From Phlegmacium glaucopus (Eukaryota > Basidiomycota > Agaricomycetes > Agaricales > Cortinariaceae), in the NCBI GenBank assembly GCA_015039465.1, contig MU130575.1:166868-230867 (forward strand): 64,000 nt of DNA. Reading direction: 5' to 3'. Below, in pieces: positions 1 to 12,100 of the stretch. Each line of letters opens with the position of its first letter. Positions within the stretch are counted from its first letter, which is position 1. The translations under genes and the position numbers were made by a program. A model generated the notes under the pieces. The model was not told the DNA's origin. It was given only the letters and a program-made list of their open reading frames with translations, and made no database searches.

Positions 1-981
1 TGAAGTGGCCAGCAGTGCTCGTGCCATAACTCCGGTGCATTCCAAGCATTGTTTATCAACTAATCACACTCAACCTCACTCCTCACTCTTTCTTCTGTTC
101 TGAAATCCTGCAGGAGATTATGGGAGCACTCTACGATCACAACCACAAACCTGAGAATTGGATTATTCACCCATATGCACCCGGAACACGTGGCAGTTCC
201 TCTGGCGATGAGGGATTGCACACATGGGGTGGTCCTCTCCACCGTCGGGCTGCCCAAGCAATTTACGCAATTGCTTTTCTGTGCCTCCTTCGAGTCGACG
301 AGGTCCTCAAGATACAGAGACATCACATCCAGTGCATAGATTCCGAAGACAAAATTGTTCTGACCTTACCCTTCAGAAAAACACATCAATTTGGACGTGA
401 GTGCATTCAATTTATTTATGTTCTTGCTGGATTGAATCAACCTTGCTTTCGAATGCCAGAAATCAAGCCATTCCATCTTTACGCACTGCCCATCGAGGAA
501 TCTCATCTTTGCCCAGTCCGAGCAGTTGCCGACTGGCTTGAGGCAAGTAGAATTTCAACAGGTTACCTCTTTCGTCGGATGGCTTCTGGGGATAGGCCAT
601 CGCAGAAAGACACACCCATGGTATGCCATAATTCTTGCTCTATTGTGACTTATTTTAATTAGCAAACACCGTTAGACATCAGAGCAGTTCCTCGAGATCT
701 TTCGCAACAATCTTATTGACATTAACATTGACCCAACCCCATATGGTACCCACTCCTTCCGTCGGGGTGGCTGCCAATATCTGGCCTCTGTTCGACGCTG
801 GCTTCTTCGTCGTATTTGTGAATATGGTGGCTGGAGTGAAGAGTTTTCGAGCATGACAATTGTGAAGTACTTGATCTCATGGAATGATGATCCAACCGAA
901 GCACGGGAGGACTATTTCAATCCAGCTCGTCAACCTGCTGTTATGTGCTATCACTGTGGCAGGTCATGTCCTTGTGGTTAA
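1..981 (+). CDS. Tyrosine recombinase (Crypton-like integrase), 5' partial
   Basis: The 3' part of a DNA breaking-rejoining enzyme. Readable exons are 114-620 and 676-981, with an intron at 621-675; the exon at 114 follows a CTGCAG acceptor, so the gene starts left of the window. Tyrosine recombinase signatures are in order: an Arg in LLRVDEVL (near 295), H-x-x-R in THSFRRGG (near 752), a Trp in GGWS (near 830) and the nucleophile Tyr in IVKYL (near 868). All catalytic positions are present, so the enzyme could be active. The C-terminus has closely spaced cysteines (CYHCGRSCPC), perhaps metal-binding. Enzymes of this type are common in agaricomycete genomes and move DNA or belong to Crypton-like elements. 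A convergent SAP-motif gene lies 200 bp downstream. The family call is motif-based; the element boundaries are not visible. Confidence 0.75.
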
Positions 982-1181
982 GGTAGTTGAGCTGCTTCTC
1001 TAGGTGTTTTCGGGGTAGACCAACATATAATATAATATAATTGATTATTATTTGAAAATAATGTAGATCAACAAACCCGAGGTGAAAAAATGTGTACGAA
1101 AAGAACAGAACATAAGTAAGTATGGTGAGGTATTGTAAAGGGGGACAAGGGTAAAGGGAGACAGGGAAGGGAGGCAGCCTG

Positions 1182-2916
1182 TCAGTTGTCAATGCCGCAG
1201 AGCTCACGATACTGCTTGGCAATATCAGCAGCTTTTGTCTTGACGTACATCACCCCACCTTTCCTGTAGCTAAAATGGGAGGCAAATGCTTCTCCGTACT
1301 CTGCCTTGGCTTTCTCAGCCAGTCGAGCATCTTCATCCGCCCGTAACTTTGCAAGCCTTGTGATGATGGCTGTGTATGTCAGGCGATGACCACCTTCGTC
1401 TGAAAATTCCTTCCAGAACTCCTCCTCTGAGGATTTCCTCCATCGCTTTACGAGACACTACAGAAAGGGATGAGAGAAAGGGATGAGAGAATGAGAATGA
1501 CGATATCGAAAGGAGGCGGCCTGGGCTTACCTTCCACTCAAAGTGTCTCTTCTTCAGGCCCTCCCAGTGTTTTGACTTCCACGGCCCTGTTTTTGCGCCT
1601 TCGAAGACCTTCTTCCACTGAGAGACAGGGATAGGTGTCCCACAGATGACAAGGTTGGAATATCCATCCCAATACTCACTCGTGTCGTCCCACATACGGT
1701 TGAGGCCAGGAATATTATCTGCAAATGTGGCTGCCGGCGGTCGAAGAGGCCTGTCGTTAGGGGTGAATCGAACCATCTTGTTATTGGCAAGCAAGATCGA
1801 ACGAGATGGGGTGTCCTCGGGGGCGTCTACAGCATCAGGGAGGCCAGATGCAGCTGGCAAACTGGTGTGAGATGAAGCCGTCATGATCGGGCCTGCTGGA
1901 AGATGGGTTGGGGGGTTTATGGAGGAGAGGTTTAGCGAGGAGAGGTTTAGCGAGGAGGAGGTGTTTCGGTGAGGATCCATTGGTGTGAAAACGGGGCAAG
2001 ATGCCGGAGCCGTGATGATGGTCATCATTGTGTCAAGGAGACTGTTCGTCTGGTGGATGGAGTCCTCAAGACAAGATGTTGCCTACATGGATAAAATAAA
2101 CCGAAAGCAAAGGTTGGAATTTTTTTTCCAAAAAAAAGACATACCTCCTCGTCCACAAATCCTAGCTGCCTCCTTGACTGTGCGAGACGAGCCTGTGCAG
2201 CCTTCATTCTGGCCTCTTTATCCATGTATGGGTACTTGGCCTGGATCCTTCTCGCCTAAATAGAGGGTTTTCGAGCATCAGCCCACATCTGTGAAGAGGA
2301 TTCGGGCAGGGGGGGATGTGCTTACCCATTTCAAATCACCCTCTGGGTCGGGTTGCCAGTTGGATGGTGCCTGACGTGCAGCCTGTGTTGGCAGTACGAC
2401 GGGCAGGTGTGGCACGGGACGGTTGCTGTGGTCCTTGAATGCATCTTCTGTGCGTCGAGCTGACTGTTTTTTGGAAGATTTCTTGCTGACTTTGTCAGTT
2501 TGAGGGCCTCGATGGCGACGGCGTACACCCGGGACAGCTCTGATAAATAGATGGGTGAGCGTTTGTTTTTAAGTGTCTCGTGATGATTCACAGTCGCAAC
2601 TTACCGCTGCTGCCATTGATCCTTCCTCTCGCTAAGCTCCCGCAGCCTTGCCTTGAGCTCACTCTTGTTGCGCGCTGAAGATTTCAACCCGAAATCGCGG
2701 CACCAGCCAGTCAGAGTCGCCCGGCTCTGTCTTTCTCTGCCCAAGACAAATACAAATGGTATGAGAGGCGTGGAATAAAAGGAAGCAACGGGAGGTGGAG
2801 GTGTACACTCACATATCCAGAAACTTAGTTTCGACTTGCCCATCCTCACCCACGTCACCAGGGAAGGGTAGACCTTGCCGGTGGTCCAGCAAATCGGTAT
2901 CCATGGCATCATCCAT
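1182..2916 (-). CDS. SAP-motif protein of unknown function
   Basis: Six exons on the minus strand (2813-2916, 2605-2736, 2326-2539, 2145-2255, 1531-2082, 1182-1457) give 462 aa with all junctions canonical. The start is the ATG at 2916, the first in the open frame after upstream non-coding sequence. Residues about 38-66 resemble a SAP DNA-binding motif (TLTGWCRDFGL, then KSELKARLREL). A basic segment (KKSSKKQ) follows, then a low-complexity Ser/Pro stretch. The C-terminal third is compact, rich in Trp and charged residues (WDDTSEYWDG, WKSKHWEGLKKRHFEW), and looks globular. I do not recognise a named family, although similar proteins are scattered through agaric genomes. It converges on the tyrosine recombinase at 1-981, so a shared mobile element is possible but unproven. 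Confidence 0.65.
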
Positions 2917-3466
2917 GCCTTCAAGTCCTTGATGTTTGAGGAGGGTCTTGCTGACCCTGAACGCGATCCAGAGGCCAAGGAAGAACGAGGAGGTGAGAGC
3001 GAGCACGAGGAGGCAGAGGACGCAGAGGAGGGGTGGCTCTGAGGAAGAGGTGGGAGCCGGAAATGGAATGCCGAGGCGAGTCCCGATCACCTCCAGCACC
3101 GTGAGGAGGCCGTCAGTAGGCCATGGTGAGTCGGGATCACCCACCGATCTGCATTGAATAGACAACGATGTTAGCGTGCTGGCAGCGAAAAAAGGACGGG
3201 CGGCAAAACGGCGTCTGAAACAAACAACGGGGCTTGTGGCCCAAATCGGGGGTGAACCGGAGGAACGGTTCGAAACGGTTCGAAGCGCCAAGACCCCCAC
3301 TTGGGAGTGATGGCGCTGGGCACGTGCCTCCACAGCCGTCCTTTCCCAGAGAGAAGTTGCACGTGGACCCTGTGTTGTGTAATGTGTTTGGTCCCAAACG
3401 CGGTAACCAAAACAAACTAGTGACACAGCATTTCTGACAGTGCCCGCAGCCGCAGCATTAGGTTAG

Positions 3467-3474
3467 TATAAAAG
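3467..3474 (+). promoter_or_regulatory. TATA-like box
   Basis: TATAAAAG lies 38 bp upstream of the ATG at 3512, a plausible core promoter for that gene. Confidence 0.4.
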
Positions 3475-3511
3475 TCTTCCAATCGTACGCTGACTCCACT
3501 CGAGTCCACTC

Positions 3512-4572
3512 ATGATCTTACCTTCAGAGAAAAAACAAGATGTCCTCGATACTACCACGGATGGTGAGGCAGAGGTTCTCGCATCATCCTCACCTTCCTA
3601 CTTAGGAGATTCATCACAATACCAATCGGAATCCACCTATAGTTCCCGTGCTCTTGCACCACCACCAACCTTTCCAACCCCTTTTGAAAATACCCCACCT
3701 CCATCATATTCGAATGATTTTGCAAATCCAGCCACATCGTCGACCCCATCATACTATGCACCGGCCTCCCCCGCAACTGTAGCAGCCATGTCGGCTCCAA
3801 GGGATTCTGGCATGCCTCCTGCTTCCTTTTCACGAGTTCCATCAGGGAACTTTGCGTATTCAAGCCCCCAACCCATGTTCTTGGTAGCTACCGGCAAGAC
3901 GCTGGATAAGGGGTTCCCCTGTGCTTCACCGCCATCAAATTCGAATCCCCACCCATTCGTGTTGCATGATGTCACTGAAGGAGACTGGATCAGGTATATA
4001 TTCGTTAATACTTGGACTTTTTGATTATCATGATTGATTCGAGAGAACTTTCAGTTTCCTAGAGGAAATACGAACATCAGCCACTCTAACCGAGAAACAG
4101 ATCGGGAGATCACATTTACCAATCGTGTCCATTGTCCCAATCGTCAGTGAGTTGGAAAGAAAACACTGTCACTAGTTCGTCTGTTTAAAGTGATTACCTA
4201 GATTGCTTAGCGGCCTACGGGGTACAAAAAATCATGAAATACCGAAACGCGGCGAAAGTCATAGACTGCATCGACAAATGGAACAGGGTTCGTCATGTTT
4301 TACCTGATAAGTATCACTTCATTCTAACTAAAATATATGTTCTATCCGAAAAACAGCACTTTTTCGAACAGCGGAAACTCAAGGTCGTCCTTATGAAAGG
4401 CCAAGTCAATACTAGCGGTCAGGGGGAAGACACCGCGACGTCTACTTCAAAATATCCCAAATCTGAATATCAAAACGGAGAAAATCCACCTTCTTCCAGT
4501 ACTGGGATCAGTCAAGCACTCGCAGGCAAGAATGACGATATTTACAGACTCTTTGTTGTTCCTCTCTCATGA
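3512..4572 (+). CDS. Conserved agaric hypothetical protein, Pro/Ser-rich N-terminus
   Basis: Four exons (3512-3993, 4055-4146, 4202-4287, 4357-4572) splice in frame to 291 aa. The first 130 residues are low complexity (Ser, Pro, Tyr). A denser region follows, with HPFVLHDVTEGDW, FLEEIRTSATLTEKQ, a Lys-rich helix containing IDKWN, and HFFEQRKLKVVLMKGQ. These look like the conserved core of a fungal protein family I cannot name. The tail is Ser/Gly-rich. Intron 3 uses a GTTCGT donor, which is less usual. No signal peptide or membrane segment is seen. No function is proposed. Confidence 0.6.
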
Positions 4573-4792
4573 CACTACCGGCTCCGCCCTCTTCCTCTTC
4601 ATCTACTTGTCACTTTTTTTCTCTCATCCATTTTTCCAAAACCCTCCATGCTTCCAGTACTGTATTATTATTTATCAATGTTTACTAATTCGAGTTCGCA
4701 GTGTAATCATAACCAGCATTCAAACTTCGAAGTTGACAACGTTTGAGCTGCAAGAAGCCTCAAGTTTGAAGTCTGCCTTACCTAAATATTCG

Positions 4793-5570
4793 ATGGAAGA
4801 CCAGTTCTCTGCATACATCAGCGCTCAGCGCTCAGCAGCGGCCAAGCAGCTGATTGATCAATGTTCTGACATTGTAAAAGAAATCCCTGACTTCTCGTCA
4901 TGGCACACCTTCGAATTCCATTCGCCTTGTTCTTGTCATTGTCAAACACCTTCGAATCTAACCCTACCAGAGGGTACCTAGAGTTCCAAGTTTGTTATCA
5001 TGAATGATTTCTCTTCTAGTCCTCGGATGCGAATTCGGCACCTTCCTGAACCGCTTGCTTGGTAGTTCGAAAAATGGTCTCCACGGGTCTGCAAGGATGG
5101 GATCCCTTCCAATTATAACGACTTTCAAAGCGCTCAACTTTCACCGTATACGCTTGCACGCTCCAAACTTTCCCGCATGTACGTATGTGTGTGTGAGCTA
5201 TCTCTTTACTCTTCACCGCGCCTAATATTTATGTTAACATTTTTCCCGTCAAAGGAACGACGGAGAACTCCAAAATGGTCAACCCATACGGTTACTTGTG
5301 TGCCGACATCCATCATGATCATCGAATCTTCCGTGTCAGCGACATCGACAAGTAACGTTGATGTTGTAATTGAACCAAGCTTGAAGCTTGAAGGTTGGAA
5401 GTAATCCACTCTTCGAATTGATATTGCGTCTCATTCCACGCTCTATCTTCGTTTTCTTTGAATATTGTAAGTACAATAATTTCGTCGTGCTTAATCACCG
5501 ACTCTCTATAGGGCCTCAGGGCGTCAAGCTTCAAGGCTCATTGTATGATAACCTAAAAGCAAGAGTTTGA
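4793..5570 (+). CDS. Possible hypothetical gene, exon structure uncertain
   Basis: Several short coding-like stretches run in one direction. One starts with ATG at 4793 and is helical and charged (MEDQFSAYISAQRSAAAK). Another, near 5075-5175, contains SPRVCKDGIPSNYNDF. A third, near 5275-5353, contains MVNPYGYLCADIHHDH and ends at a possible GTAACG donor. A terminal piece at 5512-5570 follows a CTATAG acceptor. I could not join them into one frame with certainty, so this may be a multi-exon gene or a decaying one. No family is recognised. Confidence 0.3.
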
Positions 5571-8500
5571 ATACCGCCGACGCCGCTTACCTCGCAACAC
5601 ATTATTGGCTACTTAAAGAGTTTAATAATTCTTTAACCACCCGTGACAATTTATGCAACCTGGTTTCGTAACTTCGAATTCTCGGAGTGTTGAGGATGTC
5701 TAAAGGCATGGTTCCCTCCCACTTCTTAATTCTAGTGTAGGCTCGGCGACTTCGAGTTCCTAGACTTCATTATTCCCACTTCGACCGGGTTTCGGGTCGC
5801 ACACCGACTTTTTCAGTTTTATAATTGAATTCAACTTTGAAGACTTTTTGGGGGGCTCAGATCTATCGTTGGTAAGTAATGAAACATGATATTCTTCCCC
5901 ACCCACGGTCCCCACACCCAGGTCTTTTTCTGGTTGAATGATAACTAAATATGATCACCTGCACACAATAACAGGTCAAGAAATGGTTAGCATGACGGGG
6001 ATCCAAGCCCTGAGGCGGCCTTTCCTGGTAGCATGGACCAAGAAGGCCTGAGCGCTGAGCATCCATCACGATCATTTGTTCAAGCTACAATATTGGGTTT
6101 AGACTCTGACCTGTTAAGGTACATGCATCAGGAAAGGGCCCTGTGGTAATAATTTTTAACTAACTAAACTTGTTGATTTCTTGTAATGGGGAATCAATTG
6201 AAGTAGATTGATGGAGCGTGAGGAGGGTCAGAGCTAGCTGCGGATAATGTATCATCGATATCATCGTATGTCATTGCATAGATTGCCGGATATAAAGTAA
6301 AAGTTCAAGTGAATGTAGACGCGGAGCTATACTGAATGATGAATCTTATCTTTTATTGTCTTGCCCCGACTCCGGTTGGACTGGAAGTCACATTATCGTG
6401 ATAATATTGTACAAGAAAGTCGAGTCCGGCCCTTTCGACATTAACTAATTTACATGCAAGTCGGATCCTGAGTACTTATATGATGTACATCATAGCATAC
6501 CCGGACTCGAATCTCCATGGTCATATCTTGGCAAGGAGAGAATACACACGTGCAAATCACAAATTGTTATTTTAATTTATTTCAACCTTACGATATCATC
6601 ATTATATAATTCAAAATTTGACTTCGGTATGTAGTGTGGCGCACTTCAAAGTTCATGCTTGGGCTCCTAGATTCCCCCATGATGTAATTTGAAATGATTC
6701 ATCGAATCAAAAGCCGCAGCACGACTCGCGGGTAGTAATGTATATGTAGTGTCAACCCATAAGAATGGATACTACAATGATATCTGCTTGTGACGCCCGA
6801 AACTCGCATAAGTATCAGGCGTATTATAACCCTTACTATATAACCTGAAACTCTTATGGTTAGGTTACGAGTCAAGTTTCGGACGTCCGAACCCCCGCAT
6901 TTAAACTGGATCCAGGAATTTCGAAGAATTGCAGTCTGCAGAATTCCGAGTTCTCAGTATTTATTGAGAACTCGATCTTTACAACCTCCAAATCGAAGAG
7001 GTTGGCAGCGGGTTTAGCCGGTCGGCTTCTAGATAGACCGGGTTTCTTTCAAACTCAGCTGCAGTGTGCCGACATTTCGCTGCCTCTGTCCGCCACCTTT
7101 CATTCCAACAGATCTCTGTAAACTAACCTAACAGGCGCCATCCACAGAGCGCTATGAATCCAGTTACAAAGCTTCCAGGCAATTGGAGGGGCACGAACGA
7201 CCCCCATCCGTCCACAACCGCATGTGCCTGTATCAGCTTTAAAATGAAAGTCATGGCGTTACAAGAGATATGCGGATAAGTGAGTAGACCGGTGACCGTT
7301 CCTTCTATGAGGGACCTCCCCAATAGTGTCGTAAGATATCTGTTCGACACTTGATCTGACAGAACTCGGATCTGCCCGTGCTGAAGGCAATGGCCCACTC
7401 AAACCAGTTTGTGAAAGTAGTAATTCAGATCAGTAGGAACGAACCGAAGGGGGGGGGGGGTTCCTCGGATACGTTACTTTTATTTCTTTCTCGTCCAAGA
7501 CCTTGGCAAGAATCAGAGCATCGAAAGGAAAAGGCCGAAAAGAAAGAGAAGAAAAAGATTCCACTAGAAGATAAACCAAAAATAAAACTTGAGTACTGAG
7601 AGGATGATTATTCAAGTTAGTCTACCTTTCGATGGTTACCTCCAATAACTCGAATGCCGACAATGCCGATTGTCATTAAATCAATGATTTTGGGTAAGAC
7701 CTTTGGTTTCGAATTCAGTATTCGAACCGGTGATACTCTCGATTTCTCTCCATCCAAAGGCTAACGTAAAAAGCATTTGAAGAGCGCTCGCTGGATCGTG
7801 ATCATATTTACGTAGTTAACTCGCGTATACCTTGGGATTTTGACGCTCTATAGGTATTGCTCAAATGCTGGTGGTAGATGAAATGACCGGAGATGCAGTG
7901 TGGATCCGGGTTAACTTTGAAAAAGTCGAAAATTTCGTCTGGTTCGGGTAGGTAGAGCATGAAGATGTCATTTTGACACTGTTCTATTTGTTCGGTGATC
8001 CATTAACCCATTCAAACGGTTGAAAATAAGCCTTCCGATACCGGATAACATTTGTAAAGTAAGCGAAGGCCTATGTAGATAATAACGTACGAAACGGTCA
8101 TAGCCATATCCTTTTATACAGTGAGGCTGCGCTAAACAGGACACCCGCAACCGGTAGGCCTCTTCAATCGGAAGGTAGTCAAACTTGAACAACTTGAATG
8201 TTGAACGTTGAACGTTTGGACGTTGAATGTTGAAAGAAAGAAAAAAAGACAAACAACTTGAAGTACACTGCTTTGTTTGTAATTACCTTGTTCAAGGGAA
8301 ATCTATATTTCCGAGTCGCGATAGAGCATTTATCTTAGTGATTTTTTGGCATGAGATGATCTTTGCGTGCGATAAGCTAAGAGCTAGCACGAGTTGTGAA
8401 GACTCCATATGTTCGATATATTCGAAAGAACTTGAAATTACTCTCTTGGCTCACAGGTGGTAATATGTCACTGTCGAACCTGAATTAGAACTTCGCTTGC

Positions 8501-9112
8501 TTAGTTTCCCATCTCCACAGGTCTCTCTATATGGGCTTAAAATGGCCCAGGGAGCTATGAAGTAAGGAGAAGTATTCTATTCCAAAACTTGACAAAGTAA
8601 GTTTGTTGGATGCGGGATGCCCGCAGTATTACTATGAGAATCCATTGAGGCACTCACTTTATGTTATCCAAGACTTGAGATAGCTCAGGCTGGGCGAAGT
8701 TCTGTCAAGACGATTGCAGGATTTTAATTTTCCCCCTGGCATGATGCTGATTACGATCATGGGAGCCACGCTTCCATGACGCCAGTGACTTGACGAATGC
8801 AGGGTGAATGGTTCCGCTACAGGGCCAATATAAGTTTAGCGTTGGTCGAAGGTGATATATCGGGTGGAGCAATGCTCCGGCTCTGGCAGTGGTGGATGAT
8901 GGGAAATGGACAAGTGCACCGGTGAAAGTGGATGTGTCAATGCTATGCTCGGAAGTTGACCCAGTAGAGGGTGTCTGGGGTCCATGCAGGGCCAGACGTA
9001 AATAATAAAATAAAATAAAAAGTGGCACAATAAGTGAAGGCAGATCCCATAAAACCTTTACTCGTTTTTGTCGTACCACATCCTCTTGGTTGGGCCCTCC
9101 TCTACAACAAAT
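5571..9112. other. Gene-poor intergenic stretch
   Basis: About 3.5 kb without a convincing gene on either strand. The open frames are short and lack splice-consistent extensions. Visible details are a 10-G run at 7449-7458, short TTGAACG-type repeats at 8170-8235 and many TTCGAA/TTCGAATTC-like hexamers. The end presumably holds the promoter and leader of the HMG-CoA reductase gene. Confidence 0.5.
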
Positions 9113-12100
9113 ATGAAGGCACTCTTCCGTCCCTTCGCTCTCCACGCCGCCTACACACCTATTGAGACAATTGTCTTCTTCAGTATCATTGGCACTCTAG
9201 CTTATTTCCACATCTTGAATGCTATCAAACATTCTACTTTTCTCGATCCGGCTGGGACTGGCAATGCATATGCCCCACCTGTTGTGAGACCTGCCCATGT
9301 ACTTCTAAAGTTGGGAGAGTGGGTTGGTGTTAGAGAGAGTACGTGGGTTAAAGGTGCCGCGGCTGCGGGTGAGAGTGGAACAGTGGTGGAGTTGCAGCAA
9401 GTCGTGTTTACGCTGGATGGTGTGAAGATGAAAGGGACTCAGGTTGGTTGTTACTTTCCCCTCATGCCTTTCGGTCTCTGAACCGTGCTTTCATGTATAG
9501 ATCCCAGACTACTTCTCATTAGCCCTCCACCCGCTTTCTATGTCTACAACAAACATCTCACAATATCTCACCACCGACTTTTCCTCCACCTCTGGTAAAA
9601 CTTACCCTTTACTATGTCATCGACCCTCCCTCTCCGCTGAAGACTCAACAAACATCGACGTCGAGGAACCAGCATGCTTCACGGTCCAACAGTCTTCTCA
9701 GAAGTCTTTTACTCAGACTTTGGCTTTTAAACCTGGCATGAGGGATGATTGGGTTACTGCTCTGATGGGTGAAAGTAATCTTCACGCCCACATCCACCAC
9801 CACCATTCTCACAACCACCACCATCACACAACATCTCAGCTCCCAACGACACCAAAGGTTTTCACAGACGAGAATGGCATCCGTTTTGAAGTGGATTCTG
9901 GCCGAGCAGCTTCTGACATAACGCCTATTGGACAAATGAAGAATGCGACATGGGTTGCATACGCAGCTCGAGCATTCGTTGTTCGATTCTGGGATCTAGC
10001 AAGGGTTCGTCTTCCCCTAAACATAACAGAAGTTTCAAGTTACTAAAGCTAAATGCCCTCCACAGAAAGCGGATTCTCTCGACATTCTCCTAATCTTAGC
10101 CGGTTACATTTTAATGCACACAACGTTCTACCTCTTGCTTCGTCGTTCTCGAAATCTCGGTTCATCATTCTGGCTTCCATTAGCCATCATATCCTCAGCA
10201 GTCCTTGCCTTACTCATTGCTTTACCTATTGCTATGAGTTTGAGAATCCCAATCGACCCTGTTGCGTTGACAGAGGCGTTACCGTTTTTGGTTTGCACGG
10301 TTGGGTTTGACAAACCGCTTAGATTGGCGAGAGCGGTTTTTGGACATGAACATCTACTTTTACCACCAGGAGTCGAGGATACTGGTGCGAAAACCAATGG
10401 CAACGTCAATTCTCCTTCCTTGACTGTCCCCAATGCCCACACTTCCCACCACCACCAACTAAAACCAGCTCCAAAAATAATAACTGAATCGCTGTCTCTA
10501 GTCTACGCTCCTATCATTAGGGATTATATCCTTGAGATAGCTGTGTTGACGGTGGGTGCGTATAGTAAAGTTGGAGGGTTGAAGGAAGTATGTGCGCTTG
10601 CGGCTTTGATATTGGCTGTCGATTGTCTTTTGTTGTGTACGTATTTGGCGGCTGTTTTGGGAGTTATGGTTGAGGTGAGCGAACGTTTGCTTTGCTTTTC
10701 GGTTGCTGCGTCCCTCTCTTCTTTTACTTCGCTTTGCGTTTTTGCGTCTTTGCGTCACTATTCGCATCACTTGATGGGGATTCCCTGTCGTCTGTCAAGT
10801 CAAGGTTTCTTGCTTTTGACAGGTCTTCTTCTCACTGCCGTAATTTCAATTTTCCCATCCTTCCCGCTTCCCGGCTCTACCAATCTCCGATGTCAATCAC
10901 CGACCCGAATTGATCTCAAATGACCCCATGCACCATATTCAGTCCCTTATTTGTCGTCCTTGTCCCCATTTGTTCTCTTGTTACGCTCATGACCACCAAT
11001 TCTTGGTCGGACCTCTTTATTGTTCTTCTGGGCATTATTGGCCTTATCCCATCTGCCTTAGTGCGACCATGTTATGGTCTTTTTTTTGTTTGTTGATCGG
11101 CCCGGTTTGGACTTTGCACTACCTTTTTGGATTTGCTCCTTTCTTATGGCTTACCTAACCCCCTTTCACGTCTAGGTTCACAGAATCAAGACTGTCCGGG
11201 CAATGACCTCCTCTCTGTCCCGTTCAAACTCTTCCTCATCCCTCGCTTCCGGTATTTCCTCCCCGTCTCCTTTCGGTAGACGAAGCGCCATGGCTAGACC
11301 TTCCACTCCTACTACGACTACGACTAAAACGTTCGGACAGAAATTGTTTTCAATCCTGCTTGGTGGGGAGAAAGGAAGTGGCTTACCTGGCTATGTTGAT
11401 TTGATGGCTGGACGAGGAAATGGCGGTACTATGACCCCCAAAATTTTGAAACCGAAAGGAGGGAATGGACAACACCAGGAGAATCCGGTTGCTAGATTGA
11501 AATTACTTTTGGTTTGTTTTATTTCTATTGTTCCACTTTAGAAGAGATTTACCAATTTCTACTTTTATATCATATAGATCGCGTCGTTTTTGACTCTACA
11601 TATCTTGAACCTCATTACTCCTCTTACTCCCTCTCGCCACAACTTGTCTTCTTCTAATACAGGCTTGAACGGCCAAGTCAACATCCGGAGAGTGGATATC
11701 ACAACTCCTGGTTTACGTTCCGTGTTGGACACTTTGGTGGAAGCTTCCGCTTCTGATCTTCGCAATGATGAAGGGGAAGGACAAGGCCAAAGAGATCTTT
11801 TAGCCAAAGTGTGGCCTCCCATTCATATCAAGGTCGTTTTACCACCTTTCCTGCTCTCTTCCTCTCCATCCTCCGCCTCCAAATCAACTTCTGAACTCCT
11901 CGAATCCTTCATGTCAACCTGGACCCGTCTAGTCGGCGATCCTATCCTGAGCAAATGGATAGTGGTTGTATTGGCGATTAGTATTACTTTGAATGGGTAT
12001 TTGTTGAAGGGGATTGCGGCTGGTGTTGTTGGCGGTAGGATTGCCGAGAGTTTGGGTGTTGGATTCGGTGGAGTTGGGATAAAGGGTGCTGTTAGATTTG

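Noticed and set aside
6789..7131. Possible solo LTR starting TGTGACGCCC
   Set aside because: The start resembles some fungal Gypsy LTRs and a TAACA-like end occurs near 7,131, but no flanking 5-bp duplication or second copy was found.
8705..9145. 146-codon minus-strand frame
   Set aside because: It is antisense to the leader and start of the HMG-CoA reductase gene, lacks splice support and has no recognisable motif.
10692..11158. Open frames inside the long HMG-CoA reductase intron
   Set aside because: Splicing across the whole 501 nt gives the conserved MVEV-HRIK junction. The frames inside are T-rich and featureless.
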